From assembly GCF_007747655.1 (NCBI RefSeq), contig NZ_CP036274.1, positions 1-64,000 on the forward strand: a DNA stretch of 64,000 bases. The letters run 5' to 3'. Both the position numbers and the translations under genes were made by a program. Below, piece by piece: positions 45,238 to 55,132 of this stretch. Numbering within the stretch: position 1 is the first letter of the stretch; each line of letters starts with the position of its first letter. The notes beneath the pieces were generated by a model. That model was not told the origin of the DNA, searched no databases, and was given only the letters and a program-made list of their open reading frames with translations. The DNA is from Anatilimnocola aggregata. GTDB taxonomy: Bacteria; Planctomycetota; Planctomycetia; Pirellulales; Pirellulaceae.

Positions 45238-45549
45238 GTAGTTGTGCATTGGATTGGAGAAGTCCGCGGTTGCGATTCAAGCCGCAAAGCAGATCATAAA
45301 AGTCGTTCAAGGCATGGCTTGCCAACGGCGGGGCGAATTCGCTAAAGGGCGAACATTGCGCATGGGCTGGATGATCAGGCGATCACAGGCTTGGTTCGTG
45401 ACCGTGCTGTGTGTCATGACCTTCTGGACTTTTCTGCGCGAGTTCTCGCCATTCTAGCTCATCCGGGTGGGCGATTGCCATCTGCCAGTTTGCCATCCCG
45501 CACGGCCCAGCCGACTCCTCGCGGAGAGCCGGTTGAGGGTCCCACGCCC
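45238..45549. promoter_or_regulatory. Upstream region of the catabolic cluster, with repeat copy B
   Basis: This 312-bp gap lies between the truncated lactonase and the DUF4838 gene. Its middle is repeat copy B (45401-45500). The remaining 160 bp next to the DUF4838 start should contain the promoter for the cluster, but I see no convincing -35/-10 pair. Confidence 0.3.
45401..45500 (-). repeat. Dispersed 100-bp repeat, copy B
   Basis: This is the inverted partner of copy A at 29111-29210, about 80% identical and without gaps over the best 80 bases. The minus-strand core reads GGCGAGAACTCGCGCAGAAA. It lies about 50 bp from the broken end of the lactonase gene. The two copies enclose 16.2 kb with the whole exported catabolic cluster. 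Confidence 0.7.
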
Positions 45550-46245
45550 TCACCGCCAGGACTTGGCGTCGAGCGGTTCGAGCGGCGTGACGGCCCCTGT
45601 GGTTGCATTGAAGCCGTATTGCAGCAGCGCGAGGTTGCCCTTCACGTAGGGAACGTAGAGGAACTTGTTGTCGGGCGATGTCAGTATGCAATGGGCCTCT
45701 TTTTTCCCCTCGTCCACGGTTGCCACGGCCTTCCCCGGCACTCCGTTTTCATCCAGCCGATAGACATTGAGCCGACCGTTTCCGTAGCTCACACCCATGA
45801 GAAAAGTATGGCTACGATCGAGGCTGAGGTAGGCCGCATCGTCATTGAATGCAATCGTTTGATGTTTCACGTAGCTGCCGTTTTCCGACAAAGTGACAAC
45901 AGCTCCCGGCACCTTACCCCGCTCGCCGCCGAAACTCGATATGTAGAGAAGCGGCTTTTTCGGATGTGCGGCAATGACGCCGCCGTTAATGCCCAGTTCC
46001 GGCTTTTCGGCCAGTTTCAAGTCCAGACCACGGTCGGCCTTGGGTACGGCGTCGACTACCCAAAGCGTCTGCGTCCTGCTCCCGGGCGCGTAAACACGAA
46101 AAGCTTCTTCAGCTTGAGACGAGCCAACCATCGTCACGCCAAGAAGGCAACAGATCGCAGTCGCGACGGCGAGAGAAATGTATGGCGCATTTGGCCGAGT
46201 ATGGCTGTCGAAAGAAAATGACCGGAAGTAGCTTCGGGACTTCAT
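45550..46245 (-). pseudogene. Lactonase-type beta-propeller gene, 3'-truncated
   Basis: The 231-residue frame has a signal peptide (LAVATAICCLLGVTMVGSSQ) and then beta-propeller repeats typical of the 6-phosphogluconolactonase (Pgl, lactonase) family: GVIAAHPKKPLLYISSFGGE, NDDAAYLSLDRSHTFLMGVS, HCILTSPDNKFLYVPYVKGN. Family members are about 350-400 residues and seven-bladed; here the frame stops after DAKSWR, roughly halfway. The missing end lies next to repeat copy B, so it was probably cut by a rearrangement. Start ATG 46245 is the best guess; ATG 46266 is possible. Confidence 0.7.
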
Positions 46246-46439
46246 GTTTTTTCTCATCACTGGCATTTGCGTTTGAAATTCTAGGTGGATTCCACGGTTC
46301 TCGCTTGCCGCTGTGTCTATTCAAGGCTCCACGGCGAGGTCGTCCAGACCGTGCCGATGACTTTTTTGCCATCTGCTTCGAGACCGAGTCTGCGCAGTGG
46401 GCTAAGGCGATATAAGTTTTCGGTCTTTCCGGTCCGAAT

Positions 46440-46751
46440 TCACTCAGCCGGATCGAGCACGAGCAAATGCACGCCGCGCACGTAGTCCTTGACGTTGACA
46501 CGATACGCTTGCATGTGCGGCGCGACTGAGTGCGCCTTGAGCGCGGCGACATCGGCCCACTTCTCGATGACTATAACCTTGTCGGGACCGACTTTGGCTT
46601 GATTGGATAAGTCGGTCGATGCGTCGATGGCGGGGCCATATTCGATGCAGCCTTGCTCTGCGCGAACGTCGTCGATGATTTTGCGGAACTCTGTCAGGTA
46701 AACTTCACGCGAGTTCGGCGCGAGTTCGATGGTGGCTATGACGTGGATCAT
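46440..46751 (-). CDS. Antibiotic biosynthesis monooxygenase-type (YgiN-like) protein
   Basis: The 103-residue protein has the ABM dimeric alpha/beta-barrel pattern: MIHVIATIELAPNSREVYLT, GCIEYGPAIDAS, VIVIEKWADVAALKAHSVAP. YgiN-like members oxidise quinols or bind small aromatic compounds, usually as dimers in the cytoplasm. There is no signal peptide. It lies between the DUF1080 gene and the broken lactonase, all on the minus strand, but the gaps (61 and 194 bp) leave co-transcription uncertain. Confidence 0.85.
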   Translation of the reverse strand: MIHVIATIELAPNSREVYLTEFRKIIDDVRAEQGCIEYGPAIDASTDLSNQAKVGPDKVIVIEKWADVAALKAHSVAPHMQAYRVNVKDYVRGVHLLVLDPAE

Positions 46752-46812
46752 TCGTCCTATTCTCGAAGGGCTGATTTATGAAATCTGGTCCATTGGGTTA
46801 ATCGCGCCGACC

Positions 46813-47934
46813 CTATCGACGTTCCACAACCCAGATGTTGCGGTACAGCACGCGGCGTCCGAAGGCTTCGAACCAGATGGGGCCATCGGGCGTCTCTGGA
46901 CCTTTGAAACCGTGTGGCGTGGGGCCGTTTACTTCCAACTTGTCCACGGTCTGGTGCCCATTCAGCTTCACCGAGATCACCGCTTTCGATGTCTTCTTCC
47001 CGTTGTCATCGAAACGGGGCGCCGTGAATTCGATGTCTAGGGTCTGCCACACCAGCGGAGGCAGACACGAGTTCGGCACCTTACTTTGATAGGTGAAAAC
47101 ACTGCCGCAAACACGCGGCGCACTACTTTGCTTCGCCTCTGGAAACTTTGACGACGTTTTCTTGTCGCTGACCAACTGGGGTCGATTTGGACTTGTAGCG
47201 CCCGACAGATCGAAATCGAATCCAAAACTATCGCCGATCGCCACCTCATAACGGGCGAGCATGTATATGCCCGCATCAGCTCGGCGCCACGGAATGTTTT
47301 GCGGCTCCCAGCCCGTCATGAATTCCACGTGCAACATGTAGTCTCGGAAACGACGTTTCGTCACCGCCCCCGCCATCATGTTTCCCTCGAACATCAAAGG
47401 CGAGGTCTGCCCCTCGATGTCTTTGCGTTCCTCGAACGCGTCCACGTTCGGTTTCATACCGCCGAAGAGAACGATCGCACCCGCAGGAGGCTGCAGCCCC
47501 AAGGTTTCGCTCTTACGATCCACACGTTTCAATAGCGCCTTCCGGTCACCGCGTTTCAGCGTTAGACCGTTCTCGTCAAGAACGGCGCCCCAGCCTTCGT
47601 CGTTCGGCGAACGGAACTCTGCTCGCCCTTCCGATATCGGGCCGCTTTCCAAGAGACCGTAACGGCCGCCATCCCAACCGTCTCCCGGCAATCCTCCTTC
47701 CAGGACTAGCGCATGAAACGCCTTGTCGCCCCGTGCTACCACCTGAACACCGACCGGCTTGTCTCCGTCCTGGCCGACGTATTCCCCCTGCATCTTCAGT
47801 TCGATTCCGATCGACTGCCTATCGAACAGCTTTTTCGCGGCTGCCTCGGCGGCTTTGTCTAGCGTCTGAGCCAAAGATTCTCCGGGCATTACTACGAGCA
47901 AGCACAGCATCAAACCGGTGAACAAGCTTCTCAT
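46813..47934 (-). CDS. DUF1080 (3-keto-disaccharide hydrolase-type) protein
   Basis: From ATG 47934 (GAGGAAAAAG just upstream) the product has 373 residues with a signal peptide ending ESLAQ. The C-terminal half is the DUF1080 jelly roll: SPLMFEGNMMAGAVTKRRFR, DYMLHVEFMTGW, RADAGIYMLARYEVAIGDSF, PLVWQTLDIEFTAPRF and PIWFEAFGRRVLYRNIWV. DUF1080 proteins are numerous in Planctomycetes and some hydrolyse 3-keto sugars. The first 170 residues form an extra domain that I do not recognise. It follows a DUF1552 gene on the same strand. Confidence 0.85.
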   Translation of the reverse strand: MRSLFTGLMLCLLVVMPGESLAQTLDKAAEAAAKKLFDRQSIGIELKMQGEYVGQDGDKPVGVQVVARGDKAFHALVLEGGLPGDGWDGGRYGLLESGPISEGRAEFRSPNDEGWGAVLDENGLTLKRGDRKALLKRVDRKSETLGLQPPAGAIVLFGGMKPNVDAFEERKDIEGQTSPLMFEGNMMAGAVTKRRFRDYMLHVEFMTGWEPQNIPWRRADAGIYMLARYEVAIGDSFGFDFDLSGATSPNRPQLVSDKKTSSKFPEAKQSSAPRVCGSVFTYQSKVPNSCLPPLVWQTLDIEFTAPRFDDNGKKTSKAVISVKLNGHQTVDKLEVNGPTPHGFKGPETPDGPIWFEAFGRRVLYRNIWVVERR

Positions 47935-48169
47935 CTTTTTCCTCGCTACATGTAACGTGCAATTGGTCTTTGAGAATCTCTTTTGCTTGTGGATTCGTGA
48001 CCGAGTTGCCTCGTAACTCAGCTCGGCGTCGCGGATCATGGAAGTTTCCTGAGTTGGGTTCGCATCGGATAGTTGTGTTGGTCGGGCACGGCGAAAGTCG
48101 GCACGGGTATCCGCTTAGAATACAGCTGCGATAAGAAAGTCGTCGATTTCAGGAGGCTCTCGGCGTCAA

Positions 48170-49501
48170 TCAGACTTCTTCCAGCCGAGTCCTAGCGTCG
48201 CCGAAGGTCTTCAGGCGGACGTTGAATTGGTCCATCATCGAGAGGAACAAGCGGCTGAGTTGGCGGTCGGATTTGCCGGTGTAGTCGAGGACTCGGCCGC
48301 CTTTCAATTGGCCCCCGGCGCCGCCTAGTAGGATGACAGGCAGTTGGTCGTTGTTGTGCAACGCTCCGGCCATCATGCTCGAACAGTGCATCAGCATCGT
48401 GTTGTCCAGGAGCGTGCGTGGGCCTTCTTGGATGGCGTCTAGCTTCCACGCCATGTAGGCGAGTTGCTCCATGAAGAACTGATTCACCTTCAACCAGTCC
48501 GTCTTGTCAGAATGCGAGAGCAGATGGTGAATCATGTAGTCGATGCCGTGGCCCGGTTGTTCGACGCTGGCCAAGTTGGGAAATCGCAACGCACTGTGAT
48601 CGTTGTTGAGCTTGAGCGTCGCAACGCGCGTGGTATCGGTTTGAAAGCCCAGCACCAGGATGTCGATCATCAACCGCATGTGTTCGGCGATGTCCTGAGG
48701 AATTCCGTCGGCGGGCCGCGCCATGTTGGGTTTGTCAAGCGTCGGCCGCCAGCCTTGTAGCTCGCCGCGCTTACCGGCGTTGGCGATACGGGTCTCGATC
48801 TCACGCACGCTGTCGAGATACTCATCCAGCTTCTGCTTGTCCCCCGTGCTGATTTTTCGCCGCAGATCTTGGGCATCCGCCAGCACCGCATCGAGCACGC
48901 TCTTGTCTTCCGGTGACGATGCGTCCTTGAAGAGTCGGTCGAATGCCAGCGCGGGATAGAGTTCCAGAGGTGTGGGAGTCGTCGGGGAACTCCACGAGAT
49001 GTGCGAGCTGTAAAGCATGCTGTAGTTCTTGTGAACCGACGGGTTCGATGTCTCGCAGGCCAGGACCATACTCGGGACTTTGGTGCTGCGGCCATAGGTC
49101 TGAGCGATGACCTGATCGAAGCTGGTCCCTGAGCGAATCTCGCCGCCGCTGGCGATCGGAGCGCCCGAGAGCATGTTGCCGGTCTGCGAACTGTGAATGT
49201 TCCCTTTGCGTGCTTCTTCGTGGTACAAGCCGCGCACAAAGACCAACTTCTCTCGGAAATCGGCCAGCGGCTGAAGGACCTGCCCGAGTTCCATATTGCG
49301 GCCTTCCCCTTTGGCCCACCATTCCTTCGAATGAAAGCCATTGCCGGAGAAGGTCACGCACAACCGGATCGGTGCTTGGCTGGCGACCTTGGATGAGTTA
49401 GTCTCGTCTCCCCAGACACGCAGCGACTCCATCCAGGGGAGCGCCATCGAAACGCCAAGTCCGTGCAGGAATGTTCGCCGTGAGAAGTGATGCTGGTTCA
49501 T
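48170..49501 (-). CDS. DUF1552 protein, Tat-exported
   Basis: The 443-residue protein opens with a twin-arginine leader (SRRTFLHGLGVSMALPWMES). DUF1552 features include RLCVTFSGNGFHSKEWWAKG, LVFVRGLYHEEARKGNIHSS, TGNMLSG and the ending LLGGAGGQLKGGRVLDYTGK. It is closely similar to the copy at 53757-55058. It directly follows a DUF1592 gene with a 77-bp gap. The function of this pair is unknown; export as a folded protein suggests a cofactor or metal. Confidence 0.88.
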   Translation of the reverse strand: MNQHHFSRRTFLHGLGVSMALPWMESLRVWGDETNSSKVASQAPIRLCVTFSGNGFHSKEWWAKGEGRNMELGQVLQPLADFREKLVFVRGLYHEEARKGNIHSSQTGNMLSGAPIASGGEIRSGTSFDQVIAQTYGRSTKVPSMVLACETSNPSVHKNYSMLYSSHISWSSPTTPTPLELYPALAFDRLFKDASSPEDKSVLDAVLADAQDLRRKISTGDKQKLDEYLDSVREIETRIANAGKRGELQGWRPTLDKPNMARPADGIPQDIAEHMRLMIDILVLGFQTDTTRVATLKLNNDHSALRFPNLASVEQPGHGIDYMIHHLLSHSDKTDWLKVNQFFMEQLAYMAWKLDAIQEGPRTLLDNTMLMHCSSMMAGALHNNDQLPVILLGGAGGQLKGGRVLDYTGKSDRQLSRLFLSMMDQFNVRLKTFGDARTRLEEV

Positions 49502-49578
49502 GTTTGCTCCGATGAAGGGGGATTCGTTTAACGGCTAGCCGCAGGCGACTGCGCACTGTGTGTCGTATTCACCGACGC

Positions 49579-52500
49579 CTACGGCTTGCCGCTAAACGAA
49601 GGTGGGTTGCTGGAAATAGAGTCTCGCCCGCGAATCTCGCGGAACTGAGGACTGCGAACAATCTGCTCGATCATCTTGCCGACATGGCCTCCCTCCGTTT
49701 TGGAGAGGTTGTCGATCAGCGGTTGGTCGGACAGTTGCGCGCTTCGCCCCAGTGAGTAGCCGAGCAGTTTGCGACTGAACTGCCGGAGGAAATCGGCTCG
49801 ACGCTGGTTGGCCAGATAATCCCGCAAACCGGCCAAGCCTTCCACAGCCGTGCCGTCGAAGGTCACGGACTTCGTGTCGGCCGCCCGCGTTCGACCGATC
49901 GCATCGAAGCCTTCGAGCGCGAAACCGAAGGGGTCGATTCGTTTGTGGCAGCCTGCGCAGCGCACGTCGCTGCTGTGGCGTTCGATCAACTGGCGTTCGC
50001 TGAGTCCTTCCGGGGCCTCTTCCGGCAACGTCGGAACTCCTTTGGGCGGATTGGGAATCTTGTCGCCGAGCAGCACTTCGCTGACCCACATGCCACGCAG
50101 GATGGCACTCGTCCTTGATGCTCCGGAATGCTTCGCGAGCGTGGCCGAGAAGCCCAGTGCGCCCCCGCGGCCATACTTCTTGATACCTTCTACTCGCTGC
50201 CAATCGCTTCCTTCGAACGGGATGCCATAGTGATCAGCCAGCGGCTTGTTGAGGAACGTGTAATCCGCATCCAGCAGCAAGAGCGAGCTGCGATCATTCT
50301 GGAAGAGGTCGATATAGAAGCGAGTCACTTCTTCCTGCATCGCTTCACGGAGCGGCTTGAAGGCAGGGAAGTGGCGTTCGCTCTTCTCATCGAGCGTGGC
50401 CACATCGCGAACATGCAGGTGCTGGCACCCAAACTCCGTGGCCAGGCGGCGAATGCGATCGTCCTTCAACATGCGGCGAGCTTGGGCCGCCAGGACATCA
50501 GGATCGCGCAGCCGTCCCGCAGCGGCGACACCGCGCAACTCGTCATCGGGAACTGAAGACCACAGGAAGTAACTCAGCCGCGTCGCGAGTTCCCAGTCAT
50601 TCACCGGGCCGGTTTGAGTCGCGGGCGTTTCGCTGCGATACAGGTACGCCGGAGATGTGAGGATTCGCACGAGCATCAAGCGGGGCTCGAACTTCCTCAA
50701 ACCGGTGGTCTCCGACTCGGTGAGTGGCCGTCGCCAGGCTTTCTCGGCCAAGGCGAGCACGGCGGCCTTTTGAGGTTCGATGGCCGCTTTCTTCTGTTCT
50801 TTGAACTTTGCCGCAGCAGCCATGATCGGCTCGCGCAGGGGTTCCAATCGTTTATCTCCGTTGGGAGCGTTGGGGCCGTCCTGCGTCGAAAACTGCCAGA
50901 TTTGCTCGTAAGCATCCACCAACGTGAGAGCGTCTTCGCTGACGAAATGCAGTTCGTCCCACAAGCGGTCCAACTCGGCGATTTGATCATCGTTGAGCAT
51001 CAGTCGCCGTAGTGGTTCGTCTTCGCGATGGAACAGCGTCAGTGTCACGACCTCATCCACGGGCACGATCTTCGTGTAGCACAGCGCTGCGGGGAACAGG
51101 GCGCGGAAGTCATCAAAGGCCGTCTCGAACCGGCGACGCGCGTCGCTGCCTTCCGCCACCAAGATCGGCGCGTCAAACATCATCGGCGGTTTGCTGCTGT
51201 TCCACGCGCCGGCTTCTTTGGTTAAGGTCGCGCTCGTGGCTCGCAGGCCGGAAGCAGCAGCGAGTTTGGTGGTGTGAATCTGCATTTGCACGCTGGCTTC
51301 GCTGCCGCTGGCGGGATGCAGGCGGCCTGTGGCGACCAATTCAACGCCAGTGAGCAGCGATGCGGGGAGTCGCACTTCGATGATCGATGGGGCCTGCACG
51401 CAGAGGCTCGTTGCGGCGACCTCGCCGCCCCTGGGATGCTTGCCGAACACCGCAGGGTCGAGTCCGTAAGGCGACGCAGAGGCATCTCCGGCCTGCGCTT
51501 TCACCGAGCGCCATGCGTCGGCGAGGAGAGGACCATCGAGAGAGAGGAGTTGCTGCCTCAGAGCACGATCTGCCGGACTCGCCTTCGCTGCTGCATCGTC
51601 CTGCTGGAGCAACTGTTGCACTTGCGCGGCGACTTGCGCTCGCTCGGCTGTGTCCTTTACCTTCCTCCATTTCAAGAGCAGTGAAGCCGAGTCGACCGCA
51701 GCGGTGGGCGATGCGGCGCCACTGGCCGGCTGGCTGAGGAAGTGCCACACAGCGCTGTTGCCGTGTCGGTCAGCGTGTGGATTGCTGGCGAGAATGTCGG
51801 GGGAAACATCCTTGACGAGGTCCCACTCCAACTTGCCATCGCTGAGAGTCAGATTCACCGGCGTGTGATCGCAGGCGTGTTCGCCATTTCGCGGATCAAT
51901 CACAAGTGCGACCACATCGCCCTGCATCACACTCACGCCTTGAAGCGGCCCCAGCGAAATCACGGACGAGCCCTTGCTCTCGCCGGTCGCCAGTACTTCG
52001 CGTGTCTGCCCGCGTCGCAGCTCCAATGAGTATAGGATGCCATTACCGCAGGCTGTGTCTCCGTCCTGCACGCTACCGCTGATACGCAAGGTGCCGCCGA
52101 CCGGACTGCGCCATGCGATGACCGAAGCGAGTTTCGGCGAAGGATGCGTGGCGATGCTGTGCGGCTTCATCTCGCCTGGGATGCGCGCCGTGGCGTCAGA
52201 TGAGTTCGCCATCACACTCAACGCGTTGTCTCCGGCCCAGCCTTTGATAAAATCGTAGTTTGCCACGCTCTGCGTCTTCTTCACGAGCAGCGGCTCCAGC
52301 TTCAATCCACCTGCGCCGCCAATGCCGAGATGAGTCAGCCAGCCGGCGAGCACCTTGGCATCTACGTTGTGCTTCTGCGCCAATGCGGCGAGATCGGGCT
52401 TGCCCTCAGCGCTCTCGGCTTCATGGGCAGCGGCGAGGCAACGCACAGCGCTCTCGCCGACGGCAGCACGATGCCGCTCCATCTGCAACAACACCGAGCG

Positions 52501-53721
52501 CACATCGCGCAAGAGCAGTTCGCCACGTCCGGGCGTGATGAGGCGGGCATTGTCCCAGAGGGCGACATCGGTGACATCGCCATCACCGGCATCGCTGGTA
52601 GAGAAGTATAGCGTGAGATCGCTTCCGTCCGGTGGGGGCTGCAATTTCATCCGCAACTCATGCTGGGTCGCGAGCGGTGTCACCGGTTCCAGCCAGGACT
52701 TCGGGCCACCGACCTTTCCGAGATGTCCCACATTGGAGAATCGCCACAGCGCCTTCTGCCACGGCTCAATGTCGGCTGCCGCAAGATTTCCTTCACGCCA
52801 CTTCACACGCAGCGAATCGAGAACGAGCGAGGGTTTCTGCTCCTGCTTCTGCTCTTGCAGCATGGTCCACAGCAGTCCGAGGTATTTGGCGCTCAGGCCG
52901 CGCTCGCGAGCCACATCGGCGATCTTCTTCGAACCATTGGCCAGGGCGACACGCTCCTGGGTAGCGGCGGCTAGGTACTTATTGAGGGGCAGCATCCCGC
53001 CTTTGGAACTGACTTTCCCCGTGCCGCCGACTTCGACTGACTGCTCCCCAGTGTCACTGGACCGCGCGTAAAAATCGCGAATTCTCGCCAGGGTCTCGTT
53101 CGTCGCGTCGCGTGACGATGTCCCGGCAGAGAAGCGAATGCCTGTGGGGGTCAGCACCATGTGACTCGCCACATCCTTTGCGGCTTCGAGGTACTTCGAC
53201 AGCAGCGCCGGCGACATGACCAGCGCCGAGCCGACGTTCGTGAAGCCTTCGCCCGCCGCGCCGTCAACCGGGAACTCGCGGGCCGGATCGAGTGACGGCA
53301 CTCCGGTCAAATCGCGGAGCGAGTAGGTGTATTCGTAATTGGACAACCGGCGGAGAACGACCGGACCCGGATCGCCCGAATTGGCCAGCGCGATCTCGTT
53401 GAGCGTACTACGAACCCATCCGGCCAGGAGCCGCCTCTGTTCCGCCGAAAGCTGTTTGGCATCCTTCGGCGGCATTTCGCCCATAGCCATTTGTTCCTGA
53501 ACCCGCTCCCAAACTTCAGCGTGCCGCTTGACCTGCTCCAATGATATGAATCGCTCCAGGTCAAGCTCGCCTTCCTGCTTCTCGGTGGAATGGCAAGTGA
53601 CGCAATAGTCGCGCAACAGCGGCCGAATCGACTGGTCGAAAGAATCCGCAGCGAAGCCGTTCGAAGACGAAGAGGACGCTGCCAGCACCGCAATCACACA
53701 CACAGCAGAAAACATTTTCAT
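49579..53721 (-). CDS. DUF1592-type planctomycete cytochrome protein, large
   Basis: From ATG 53721 the product has 1380 residues with a signal peptide ending SNGFAADS. It carries the N-terminal haem motif CVTCH, DUF1587 (RRLSNYEYTYSLRDLTG), a very long insertion of several hundred residues with beta-rich sections, DUF1595 (EKAWRRPLTESE), DUF1592 (LATRLSYFLWSSVPDDELRG), DUF1588 with CAGCHKRIDPFGF, and DUF1585. It is much longer than the 868-residue relative at 21.2 kb. An upstream ATG at 53844 gives a non-conserved leader that overlaps the previous gene. The DUF1552 partner follows. Confidence 0.9.
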   Translation of the reverse strand: MKMFSAVCVIAVLAASSSSSNGFAADSFDQSIRPLLRDYCVTCHSTEKQEGELDLERFISLEQVKRHAEVWERVQEQMAMGEMPPKDAKQLSAEQRRLLAGWVRSTLNEIALANSGDPGPVVLRRLSNYEYTYSLRDLTGVPSLDPAREFPVDGAAGEGFTNVGSALVMSPALLSKYLEAAKDVASHMVLTPTGIRFSAGTSSRDATNETLARIRDFYARSSDTGEQSVEVGGTGKVSSKGGMLPLNKYLAAATQERVALANGSKKIADVARERGLSAKYLGLLWTMLQEQKQEQKPSLVLDSLRVKWREGNLAAADIEPWQKALWRFSNVGHLGKVGGPKSWLEPVTPLATQHELRMKLQPPPDGSDLTLYFSTSDAGDGDVTDVALWDNARLITPGRGELLLRDVRSVLLQMERHRAAVGESAVRCLAAAHEAESAEGKPDLAALAQKHNVDAKVLAGWLTHLGIGGAGGLKLEPLLVKKTQSVANYDFIKGWAGDNALSVMANSSDATARIPGEMKPHSIATHPSPKLASVIAWRSPVGGTLRISGSVQDGDTACGNGILYSLELRRGQTREVLATGESKGSSVISLGPLQGVSVMQGDVVALVIDPRNGEHACDHTPVNLTLSDGKLEWDLVKDVSPDILASNPHADRHGNSAVWHFLSQPASGAASPTAAVDSASLLLKWRKVKDTAERAQVAAQVQQLLQQDDAAAKASPADRALRQQLLSLDGPLLADAWRSVKAQAGDASASPYGLDPAVFGKHPRGGEVAATSLCVQAPSIIEVRLPASLLTGVELVATGRLHPASGSEASVQMQIHTTKLAAASGLRATSATLTKEAGAWNSSKPPMMFDAPILVAEGSDARRRFETAFDDFRALFPAALCYTKIVPVDEVVTLTLFHREDEPLRRLMLNDDQIAELDRLWDELHFVSEDALTLVDAYEQIWQFSTQDGPNAPNGDKRLEPLREPIMAAAAKFKEQKKAAIEPQKAAVLALAEKAWRRPLTESETTGLRKFEPRLMLVRILTSPAYLYRSETPATQTGPVNDWELATRLSYFLWSSVPDDELRGVAAAGRLRDPDVLAAQARRMLKDDRIRRLATEFGCQHLHVRDVATLDEKSERHFPAFKPLREAMQEEVTRFYIDLFQNDRSSLLLLDADYTFLNKPLADHYGIPFEGSDWQRVEGIKKYGRGGALGFSATLAKHSGASRTSAILRGMWVSEVLLGDKIPNPPKGVPTLPEEAPEGLSERQLIERHSSDVRCAGCHKRIDPFGFALEGFDAIGRTRAADTKSVTFDGTAVEGLAGLRDYLANQRRADFLRQFSRKLLGYSLGRSAQLSDQPLIDNLSKTEGGHVGKMIEQIVRSPQFREIRGRDSISSNPPSFSGKP

Positions 53722-53756
53722 GACAGAATCTCGTTCACAAGTCATAGAGAGCCCGA

Positions 53757-55058
53757 TCAAATGCCCGTCAACCGCTCTGTCGAATCGCCAAAGCGGTCGA
53801 GTTCCAAGCCGCCCCACTCCATCAGGCTGAGGAACAGGCTGCACATGCGCCGGTTGGGCGAATTGAGGTAGTCGAGTACGCGGCCGCCGCGGAGTTTGCC
53901 GCCTGCGCCGCCGAGCAGGACGATCGGCAACTGCTTCGCGTCATGGTTGCCGTGCAACATGCTCGAACAGTGCGCGATTGCAGTATTGTCGAGTAATGTG
54001 CGGTCCCCTTCCTTGACCTCCGACATTCGCTCGCAGAGGTAGGCCAACTGGGACATGAAGAACTGGTTGAGTGGGATGAGTTCCGGCGGCTGGGTGTGGG
54101 CCATCTGGTGATGCTGATCTTTTGCGCCGCAGTGAGTGTGGGTTTCGGCGGAGCCATCGTTGCAATACTTGAGGGTCGCGATCCGGGTGGTGTCGGTGCG
54201 AAAGGCGAGCAGCACGATGTCGTTCATCAGCTTCCAATACTCCGGAATGTCGGCGGGAATCCCGTCGGCGGGTCGCGGGCGATCGGGGGCGGCCAAAGTT
54301 GGCTTCCAGCCGTTGGCATCGCGTTGCTTGTCGGCTCGTTTGATACGACCTTCGATCTCGTGAACGCTGCCCAGGTACTCCTCAAACCTCTGACGGTCCG
54401 AGAGGGAGAGCCGCTGACGAAGCGACCGGGCGTCTTCGAGCACGGCATCAACGACGCGGCGGTCGCCACGATTGCGGTCGGTGCGGAAGAGTTGGTCGAA
54501 CGCCAGCGCGGGCCGCGTCTCGGTCCAGGTTGGCGACACCGCCGTGCTCCAGGAAATGTGCGAGCTGTAGAGCAAGGGAAGCCCGTCCTGGAGTCCCGGG
54601 ATCGGTCCTTCACAGCCTAGCACCAGCGAAGGGATTCGCGTGCGGTCGCCAATCCGCTGAGCCATCACTTGATCAAAACTGACGCCCGTGCGGACTTCGG
54701 CCCCCGACAACGGCGCGCCGCTGAGCATGTTCCCTGTCTGCATGCAGTGGATGGCGCCCTTGTTGGCCTGCTCGTTCCACAGGCCGCGAAGGAAGACCAG
54801 CCGCTCCTTCCACGGCTCGAGCGGTTTCAGACACGGCCCGAGTTCCATGCCCGCTCCCTCGCCCTTGGCCCACCAGTGCTGCGAGTGAAAGCCCATGCCC
54901 GTAAATGTGACCAGCGTGCGAATGGGCGGCTGATCGGCGGAGTTGGTTTTTTCGCCCGCTGCGAACGAGAGCGATTCGAGCCACGGCAGAGCCATAGATA
55001 CACCGATCCCGCGCAAAAGTGTCCGTCGCGAGATGGTCGAAGCGGATGTGATGGACAT
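53757..55058 (-). CDS. DUF1552 protein, Tat-exported
   Basis: From ATG 55058 (AAGGA about 9 nt upstream) the product has 433 residues with the Tat leader SRRTLLRGIGVSMALPWLES. The body has FTGMGFHSQHWWAKGEGAGM, TGNMLSGAPLSG and LLGGAGGKLRGGRVLDYLN, as in the copy at 48170-49501. The frame extends to 55586 but that part is antisense to a DUF1592 gene and the 55.1-kb repeat. It ends 35 bp before the next DUF1592 gene, so the modules are tightly packed. Confidence 0.88.
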   Translation of the reverse strand: MSITSASTISRRTLLRGIGVSMALPWLESLSFAAGEKTNSADQPPIRTLVTFTGMGFHSQHWWAKGEGAGMELGPCLKPLEPWKERLVFLRGLWNEQANKGAIHCMQTGNMLSGAPLSGAEVRTGVSFDQVMAQRIGDRTRIPSLVLGCEGPIPGLQDGLPLLYSSHISWSTAVSPTWTETRPALAFDQLFRTDRNRGDRRVVDAVLEDARSLRQRLSLSDRQRFEEYLGSVHEIEGRIKRADKQRDANGWKPTLAAPDRPRPADGIPADIPEYWKLMNDIVLLAFRTDTTRIATLKYCNDGSAETHTHCGAKDQHHQMAHTQPPELIPLNQFFMSQLAYLCERMSEVKEGDRTLLDNTAIAHCSSMLHGNHDAKQLPIVLLGGAGGKLRGGRVLDYLNSPNRRMCSLFLSLMEWGGLELDRFGDSTERLTGI

Positions 55059-55132
55059 GGGAGGTATCCTTTTGGTAGCGTGTTGTTTCAGTCGGAGCCA
55101 AGGGGTGTATGTTGAACGATGGGCAGATCTTT

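Noticed and set aside
45383-45691. 102-residue frame across repeat copy B and the lactonase end
   Set aside because: It runs across a repeat and a gene in another frame and has no start or motif.
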